This document shows, in pieces, positions 58,229 to 64,000 of a stretch of 64,000 nucleotides of DNA. Position numbers and translations under genes: made by a program. Position 1 is the stretch's first letter, and every line of letters starts with the position of its first letter. The DNA is from Geodermatophilus bullaregiensis (GTDB lineage: Bacteria > Actinomycetota > Actinomycetes > Mycobacteriales > Geodermatophilaceae): the NCBI RefSeq assembly GCF_016907675.1, contig NZ_JAFBCJ010000001.1, forward strand, positions 2,108,001 to 2,172,000, written 5' to 3'. The notes beneath the pieces are model-generated. The model did no database searches and was not told where the DNA came from. It saw nothing but the letters and a program-made list of their open reading frames with translations.

Positions 58229-60928
58229 TCAGACTTCGTACACCTTCAGGACGTCGTCCCCGTAGTGGTTGATCACCTTGACCGCGATCTTGCCCGTCGA
58301 AGGTTGGGGGAAGGCGCGGCTGACGGTGCTGTTCAGACTGGCCCAGGCGTCTGCGTCGATCTCCGCGTGAAGCGCCTTCTTGAGTTTGTCGTACGGGTTA
58401 TCGGCTCCTGTGAAGTAGGCGTGCCGGACGAAGAAGGAGTCACCGTTGTAGTTGGAGTCGACGAACCAGCAAGCGATGTCGTCGGTCGAGTGCGAACGGA
58501 CGGCTCCGGTTGTCGGGTCGAACACGTCCACGCCGTGGATCTCCACCTCGAGCTGCCCAGTTGCTTCGGCCGGCCGCACGGTGACATCGGGTTCGCCGAA
58601 CACCATGAACAAGTTGCCCGCGCCGGTGTTCTTCAGCAGGGTGTCCCCCATCGCGAGATCGGGGTTCATGCGAACTAGCAGGACCTGCACCTTGCCCATG
58701 CGGAGGGCCGCCTGCCCCACTGCGAAGTCGGGGCCGCCGGCAGTGCCCGGCCGGAACTCAGCGGCGACCTCGCCGGCCCGCGAGTCGAAGGCGAATCCGC
58801 AGATGAGCAGTAGGTCGAACCCCTCGCCCCTTAGTGCCTCCCGGGCGGCCTCCTTGATCTGCTCGGGGCCGACCGTCCCATGCTGGGGCCCGAGGCTCAC
58901 AGCCACCCGCGAAGCCTCCCCATCCGCAGTGGTGTAGTCGCCGGCGGCCTGTAGCCAGCGCCCGGGGTAGGCCTCGAGCCGGTCGAATTCGAGACGCTCC
59001 TGCTTGACGGTGTTCTGGACACCCGCCTTCCGCAGGTGACTAAGAACCGTGTCCTCGTAGGAGCTCTCTGCCTGTCCTGCTGCGACCTGCTCGGCGGCGG
59101 GCCGCTCCTCGCCGGCGCTGACGGCGCTGTGCGGCGAGAGCGTCTCAACCGTGAACCGTCCGGCGACGCGGACCTTCTTCGGGTCCACGAAGGGCTGGTC
59201 CCGGAGAAGCTCGGACTCAGCACGACGGGCAACGATCGCGTCGATCTCCTGTCGCGTCATCCCCGGCTCAATCTCGGGATTCTGCGCAATGTCGCGCAGC
59301 TGGATGTGCGGAACGCGCTTGTACACAAAGCCTTGCCGGACATCGTGTCCGAACTCGTTGCGTGCCGTGGTAGCGACTCCCGACAACGCCGCTTCCTTCG
59401 CCGCACCCTCCGGCGAATCAGCGAGAAGGTAATCAGGAAAACGGCTACCCATGAGTCGCGCGCGCGCCAGGGTGATAGCGACCCTGGATGTATCCATAGT
59501 GATCCAGCGGCGCCCCCACTGTTCGGCGACGTACGCCGTGGTGCCACTGCCGCAGGTCGGATCCAGCACAAGGTCGCCGGGATCTGTAGTCATCAACAGA
59601 CACCGCTCGGCGATTTTTGGACTGGTCTGTACGACGTAGGTCTTCTCCCCGGGACGCCCGGCGATGGCGGTGTCATTCCACAGGGAGTTCAACGCGTAGA
59701 CGGAAAAGTCGTCAAGGTAGCGAACGTAGGCCAACGAGTTCTTCCGAGCGACGACACGCCCCGCGGCCACCAGGCGCTGCATGCCTTCCTGGTTCGTCTT
59801 CCACTCACCTGCGCCGGGAAGGATCCGTCGACCGTCGACCTCTACGGGGAAATAGCCGGTGCGGTTCTCGCGAACGCGAGGACTGGTGAGATTGTCGTAG
59901 CGGAATGACCTGCCCCGCAGTCCGAGCTTGTTCGCCTGATTTGCCGGCATTCTTCGCCCGTCTTGCAACTCCACATTCGAGTACTCGCCGGCCCCAGCGC
60001 CGCCGGGCTCCTTTGGCAAATACAGCTGGCGGTACTTCATCTGACTGCGGTCCTTTGCATACCACAGCACGAAGTCCGAGACGCCAGCCAAGTACTGACC
60101 CGTAGCGCTCGATGTCTTCGCGAAGGTGATGTGGGAAACGAAGTTGTCTGCGCCGAATACCTCGTCCAGCAGGCTCCGGACCACGTGGACGTTCTCGTCA
60201 CCGATCTGCACGAAGACGCTGCCCGCTTCGTTGAGCAGCGTGTGGGCCACCTGGAGGCGGTCGCGGAGGTAGGCCAAGTAGGAGTGGACCCCGAGCTTCC
60301 ACGTGTCCCGAAAGGCCCGAATCTGTTCGGGCTGCCTGGTGAGGTCCGTCTCCTTGCTGTCCTGGACTTCGCGCTTGCGCGTGCTGACCTGCCAGTTCGA
60401 TCCGAACTTGATGCCGTAAGGCGGATCGAAGAAGACCGTCTGGACCTTGCCAGCGAGGCCTTCCTTTTCGACAAGGCTGGTCATCACGAGGAGGCTGTCA
60501 CCGAGGATCAGCCTGTTCGCCCAGTTGGCCTCGTGCTCGTAGAAGTCGACCAAATCGAACGAGTCGAGCCCGTCGAAGTCATCGAAGAGGCTCAGTTCCG
60601 GCTCGGCGTCATCGGTCGTCTCGGTCTTGCGCAGGTTCTCGATGATGGCGCGTGGCTCGATCTTCTCCTGGATGTAGATCGGAACGGCCGGCACCTCGAA
60701 CGGCTCCGCGTCCTGCACATCCTTTCCCCGCCACACGAGCTGCGGGTCAGCGGACAGGTCGCGCGGATACAAAAGGGGCCGCTCGTAGGTGACCTTCTGC
60801 GGCTCCCGATGCTCGTCGGTGACGAAGTCGGCTAGGTCCGCCGTGGGGATGTTGGCCCGCTTGTCGGCGTGCTCAACCGTCTCGATGGGCATGGCACCGG
60901 ACGTAGCGGCCCGCTGGATCGGTGGCAT
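58229..60928 (-). CDS. type III-like DNA methyltransferase (Mod)
   Basis: An 899-residue adenine/cytosine N-methyltransferase of the beta class: motif IV DPPY in FFDPPYGIKFG near residue 166 comes before motif I DPTCGSGTTAY near residue 451. The long C-terminal half includes a probable target-recognition and helper region with repeats of E/K-rich sequence. It partners with the res gene upstream; its ATG at 60928 overlaps the res stop (TGATG). It modifies the host sites to block the restriction enzyme. The res-mod order here is the reverse of the usual mod-res. Confidence 0.9.
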   Translation of the reverse strand: MPPIQRAATSGAMPIETVEHADKRANIPTADLADFVTDEHREPQKVTYERPLLYPRDLSADPQLVWRGKDVQDAEPFEVPAVPIYIQEKIEPRAIIENLRKTETTDDAEPELSLFDDFDGLDSFDLVDFYEHEANWANRLILGDSLLVMTSLVEKEGLAGKVQTVFFDPPYGIKFGSNWQVSTRKREVQDSKETDLTRQPEQIRAFRDTWKLGVHSYLAYLRDRLQVAHTLLNEAGSVFVQIGDENVHVVRSLLDEVFGADNFVSHITFAKTSSATGQYLAGVSDFVLWYAKDRSQMKYRQLYLPKEPGGAGAGEYSNVELQDGRRMPANQANKLGLRGRSFRYDNLTSPRVRENRTGYFPVEVDGRRILPGAGEWKTNQEGMQRLVAAGRVVARKNSLAYVRYLDDFSVYALNSLWNDTAIAGRPGEKTYVVQTSPKIAERCLLMTTDPGDLVLDPTCGSGTTAYVAEQWGRRWITMDTSRVAITLARARLMGSRFPDYLLADSPEGAAKEAALSGVATTARNEFGHDVRQGFVYKRVPHIQLRDIAQNPEIEPGMTRQEIDAIVARRAESELLRDQPFVDPKKVRVAGRFTVETLSPHSAVSAGEERPAAEQVAAGQAESSYEDTVLSHLRKAGVQNTVKQERLEFDRLEAYPGRWLQAAGDYTTADGEASRVAVSLGPQHGTVGPEQIKEAAREALRGEGFDLLLICGFAFDSRAGEVAAEFRPGTAGGPDFAVGQAALRMGKVQVLLVRMNPDLAMGDTLLKNTGAGNLFMVFGEPDVTVRPAEATGQLEVEIHGVDVFDPTTGAVRSHSTDDIACWFVDSNYNGDSFFVRHAYFTGADNPYDKLKKALHAEIDADAWASLNSTVSRAFPQPSTGKIAVKVINHYGDDVLKVYEV

Positions 60929-63900
60929 CAGTGCGTCTCCTCGAGTTCACCGGTGCGGACCCGCTGAACGATCTCGGTCATCTGGCGTAGGGCGACGTTG
61001 GGATCGATGATCTCGGCGAACCGCCAGTGGCCGTACTGCCCGTCGTTGTTGATAGCCGGGCACCACAGGTTGCGGGCTGCGGCGGTCTTCGCATGCTTGT
61101 CCTCGCGGCCCTGACCGGACACCTCGACGATCAGCGTGGTCGGACCCCAGGTGGCGTCAACGCGGACGAGGAAGTCCGGCTCGTAGCTATGCTGCACGCC
61201 CTCGTGCGTGTACGGGATGGAGAAGCCGAGGCGGTCGTTCTTGCAGTAGCTGAGCACGCCCGGGGTGGCCTCGATGGCCTTCGCAACCGTCTGCTCCCAT
61301 CCGGAGTGCAGGGTGACGTGGGTGATGTGGCAGCGGTCGGGCTGGGTCTCGTATGTGCGCCGGGTTGTGTCGAACGAGACCTCCGCGGTGGAACCGACAG
61401 AATCGAAGGACCGGTAGACCGGACGCAGTCGGGGAGTGCCGCGGCTGGCAGTGGTGCCGCGCACGATCGCCTGGTAGATCCGCTCTGCGGCGTCGGCCTT
61501 CTTCTGGTCGAGCATGACCATGCCGGCAAACGTGTAGTCCTTGCATTCGAGCCAGTGATCGAGCCAGTCCCGAACGATCGGCACCAGTTCACGGAACCGC
61601 CAGAACCGGTCGTTGCCAGCTTCGTCGCGGAGCCGTGGGAGCACGGTGCGGGCCAGTTCGTAGACGAGGGCCTGCCTGCGCACAGCCTGCAGGTCGGCCA
61701 GCGTGTGGACTTCTGCCTCGCCGACGACACCACGGACCGTGGTCTCAGTGGGCACGTCGTTGACGGTGAGCACGAGCCGGGAGTCGTCGTCGAACTGAGC
61801 CGACAACCGTGGGTCGGGCAGGTCGTATCGGTAGCCCACGACACGGGGAAAGGTGATCTGCAGGTTGGCCCGCTCCGAGAGGGCGCGGACGTGCACGACG
61901 GGGCGGACGACGGTCGGGCGTCCGCTCTTGCCGGTGGTGGCGATGAAGGAGAACGGGACTCCGTAGACCTCGGCGTACTCCGCGGTGAAGAGACCGGTGT
62001 CCTCGTCGATCGCGTACGACCGGCGGCGCAGGGCTCGGCCGACGACCTGCTCACACAGCAACTGGGTGCCGAACGCGCGGACGCCGAGAACGTGCGTGAC
62101 GGTGTTGGCGTCCCAGCCCTCGGTGAGCATGGAGACGGAGACGACGCAGCGGACGTTTTCGCCTAGCTTGCCAGGCTTGCCGACGGTGTTCATGACCTCG
62201 CGGAGGAGGTCCTCGTCGGTGAGGGCGTCTGCGTCGCGACCAGGGAACCGGGTGCGGTACTCGGCCTTGAATTCCTCGATCTCCCGTCCTGCGATGCGCT
62301 TGAACTCCGGGCTCATCGCCTCACCGGACTCCAGCTGTTGAGAATCCACGAGGATGGTGCGCGGGCGATCCCGCCAGCCACCGCGTTCGTCGTCGTTGCG
62401 GAACAGCGGCAGGCCGCCGCTCTGGACGACCGGGCGGTTGAAGCCGGGGAGCTGCTTCTCCCAGCCGGCGATGTAGTCGAACACCCGTTTGGAGACGGCG
62501 GTGTTGTTGCAGACGACGATGAACACCGGCGGCGTAGCGCCGGCGATGGCGGGGTCGCTTGCCTCCCAGTCCCGAAAGGCCTGCTCGTAGTTGCTGTACA
62601 GGCTGTGCAGCGCGGCCTTGACCTCGTCGGGCAGCACCGGTTCTTCGCCGACCGCTTCGGCGCGCCGGCCGCGCTTGGGCAGCTGGTCGCGGATGTGTAC
62701 CCATAGGTCGCGGAACGTGGGCATGTCGGCCGGGGCGGCGTTGTCATCGACCGGCAGCCGGGGGATTTTCACGACTCCGGCCTCGATGGCGTCGATCAGC
62801 GAGAAGTCGGAGACCACCCAAGGGAACAGAGTTCCCTCCCCGTAGCCGGAGCCCTTGAGGAAGAACGGTGTGGCAGAGAGGTCGTAGATGCGGCGAATGC
62901 CGTATTTGGCGTGCACGGCCTTCAGTCCGTTGAGCCACTGGTGGGCTTCGCTGGCCCGGGCGGCTGCTTCCCTCTTCTCCTCGCCGGTGAGCTTCTCCTG
63001 CTGGGCATGTATGTCCGGCACGGCCGGCCCCTGCCAGCAGTGGTGGGCCTCGTCGTTGAGAACGACGATGTTGGTCTTGCCGCCGCTGCGGTTGGCCAGG
63101 TCGCGGCAGACTCGGCGTGCCATCTGGTCGGGCGTCTCAGTGAACGGGCTCGGCCCGTCCCCGGAGTTGAGGATCTCCTTCGCGAGCTTGCCGGCGTTAG
63201 CACCGGCTCCGGTCTCCTTCCGCCCGAACTGATGGAAATTCACGATCGCGACGCGGGCACGCTCGATGCCGGCCCGGAGGTCAGGCGGCACGAGGTCCAT
63301 CGCGTCGTAGTAGTTCTCCGGGTCCGAGGGCAGCAGGACGCGCAGTCGATCGCGAATGGTGATGCCGGGCGCGACGACGAGAAAAGCGTCCGAGTAGGAC
63401 CGGCTGCCGGGGCCCATCGGGTTGGCCGCCTTGTTGCAGGCGTGCCAGGCGATGAGCATGGCCATGACGAGGGTCTTGCCCGAGCCGGTCGCCATCTTGT
63501 GCGCGATGCGGGGTAGCCCGTCGTTGAACGTCCCGTTGTGCTCGCGCAGTTCGTTGCCGAACGCCGGGTCGGTCTTCTGCGCGACTTCGCTGAGCCAGAT
63601 CGCCGTCTCCAGCGCCTCGATCTGGGCGAAGAACAGCGGTCGTCCGCGGTCCGGGCGTGTCCAGTGCGCGAGCAGGGCCTTGCTCGTGTTGGTCGCGCCC
63701 GCGTAGCGCTGTTTGCGCCAGACGTCGAGCTTGCCGCGGATCAGGTTCACCTGGTCGTTGGTTTTGAGTCGGTCCTCAGTCCAGTCCAGCGCGAGGGACA
63801 GCTGCCCAGACCGACGCTGGGCCTGCGGTACAGGCATGAAGTACTGCGAGGGCCTGCGCTTCCCGACGATCTCGTTGGTGATCCCGTCGTCGTCGAACCG

Positions 63901-63966
63901 GAAGTGCCTCCCCGGCTCGACGTAGGGCGAATTCAGGATCGGGTTATCGATCACCCGGTCGACCAC
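60928..63966 (-). CDS. type III-like restriction endonuclease with helicase (Res, BPTD_3080-like)
   Basis: A 1012-residue superfamily 2 helicase-nuclease. Walker A is MATGSGKTLVMAML near residue 160, DEAH-box NDEAHHCW near 301, and the helicase C domain carries GWDANTVTHVLGVRAFGTQL and RALRRRSY. Near residues 925-945 is a probable PD-(D/E)xK nuclease: YEPDFLVRVDA and LIVEVSGQG (the ExK is ExS here, so this call is weaker). VIDNPILNSPYVEPGRHFRF at the start is the signature of the BPTD_3080-like group. The GTG start is at 63966; an upstream extension beyond the window is not excluded. The gene overlaps mod. Confidence 0.88.
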   Translation of the reverse strand: MVDRVIDNPILNSPYVEPGRHFRFDDDGITNEIVGKRRPSQYFMPVPQAQRRSGQLSLALDWTEDRLKTNDQVNLIRGKLDVWRKQRYAGATNTSKALLAHWTRPDRGRPLFFAQIEALETAIWLSEVAQKTDPAFGNELREHNGTFNDGLPRIAHKMATGSGKTLVMAMLIAWHACNKAANPMGPGSRSYSDAFLVVAPGITIRDRLRVLLPSDPENYYDAMDLVPPDLRAGIERARVAIVNFHQFGRKETGAGANAGKLAKEILNSGDGPSPFTETPDQMARRVCRDLANRSGGKTNIVVLNDEAHHCWQGPAVPDIHAQQEKLTGEEKREAAARASEAHQWLNGLKAVHAKYGIRRIYDLSATPFFLKGSGYGEGTLFPWVVSDFSLIDAIEAGVVKIPRLPVDDNAAPADMPTFRDLWVHIRDQLPKRGRRAEAVGEEPVLPDEVKAALHSLYSNYEQAFRDWEASDPAIAGATPPVFIVVCNNTAVSKRVFDYIAGWEKQLPGFNRPVVQSGGLPLFRNDDERGGWRDRPRTILVDSQQLESGEAMSPEFKRIAGREIEEFKAEYRTRFPGRDADALTDEDLLREVMNTVGKPGKLGENVRCVVSVSMLTEGWDANTVTHVLGVRAFGTQLLCEQVVGRALRRRSYAIDEDTGLFTAEYAEVYGVPFSFIATTGKSGRPTVVRPVVHVRALSERANLQITFPRVVGYRYDLPDPRLSAQFDDDSRLVLTVNDVPTETTVRGVVGEAEVHTLADLQAVRRQALVYELARTVLPRLRDEAGNDRFWRFRELVPIVRDWLDHWLECKDYTFAGMVMLDQKKADAAERIYQAIVRGTTASRGTPRLRPVYRSFDSVGSTAEVSFDTTRRTYETQPDRCHITHVTLHSGWEQTVAKAIEATPGVLSYCKNDRLGFSIPYTHEGVQHSYEPDFLVRVDATWGPTTLIVEVSGQGREDKHAKTAAARNLWCPAINNDGQYGHWRFAEIIDPNVALRQMTEIVQRVRTGELEETH

Positions 63967-64000
63967 TTTGTTGCCACCTCACCGCGTACCGCAGGTTGCG

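Noticed and set aside
50480..64000. Prophage
   Set aside because: An integrase and att scar are present but no capsid, terminase, portal or tail gene is visible in the 13.5 kb seen; an integrative defence element fits better, although the rest lies outside the window.

Overview
The window is very GC-rich DNA from an actinomycete. Codon use, dense GTGA/ATGA gene overlaps, leaderless-looking starts (a TAnnnT box 7 nt before ATG) and the gene families fit a Geodermatophilaceae-like soil or rock bacterium (Blastococcus / Geodermatophilus / Modestobacter type). That placement is inference from style and not from a marker gene.

Region 1, about 1-39850, is chromosomal housekeeping and environmental-response DNA: the 5' part of an HrpA-type helicase; a MarR regulator with an overlapping drug exporter; a zinc alcohol dehydrogenase; two acyl-CoA dehydrogenases; a YihY-type membrane protein; a hemerythrin; an osmoprotectant-binding lipoprotein; a five-gene lipid-phosphate operon (degenerate PAP2 fused to a kinase, lipoprotein, flippase-like protein, two intact PAP2 phosphatases); a PHA synthase with a depolymerase-like hydrolase; a zinc-peptidase lipoprotein; a c-di-GMP protein split by a frameshift inside GGDEF; a family of small or duplicated membrane and cytosolic proteins found in two places; a secreted Gly/Ala/Thr repeat protein; and several regulator/enzyme pairs (TetR, AraC, LysR, VOC proteins, MFS).

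Region 2, about 39850-50000, looks like a self-contained conflict or defence island of two convergent operons. On the plus strand a CHAT-protease/SIR2-like fusion overlaps (ATGA) a large STAND ATPase with a membrane helix and WD40-like repeats. On the minus strand a caspase-like/C25-like protease is followed after 16 bp by a serine hydrolase. An IS481-family element with a 6-bp target duplication sits between the two operons and has rewritten the last codons of the hydrolase. This is the best candidate for an undescribed system in the window.

Region 3, about 50480 to the end, is the left part of an integrative element. It begins with a 42-bp 3' half of a tRNA-Lys gene, the expected attachment-site scar. 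It carries a HEPN-domain protein, a DUF4365 nuclease-like/TPR protein, an excisionase-like HTH protein, a 92-bp tandem repeat full of hairpins, a tyrosine integrase and a type III-like restriction-modification pair (res then mod). The first two genes have clearly lower GC and different codon use. The intact tRNA and the other end should lie beyond base 64000.
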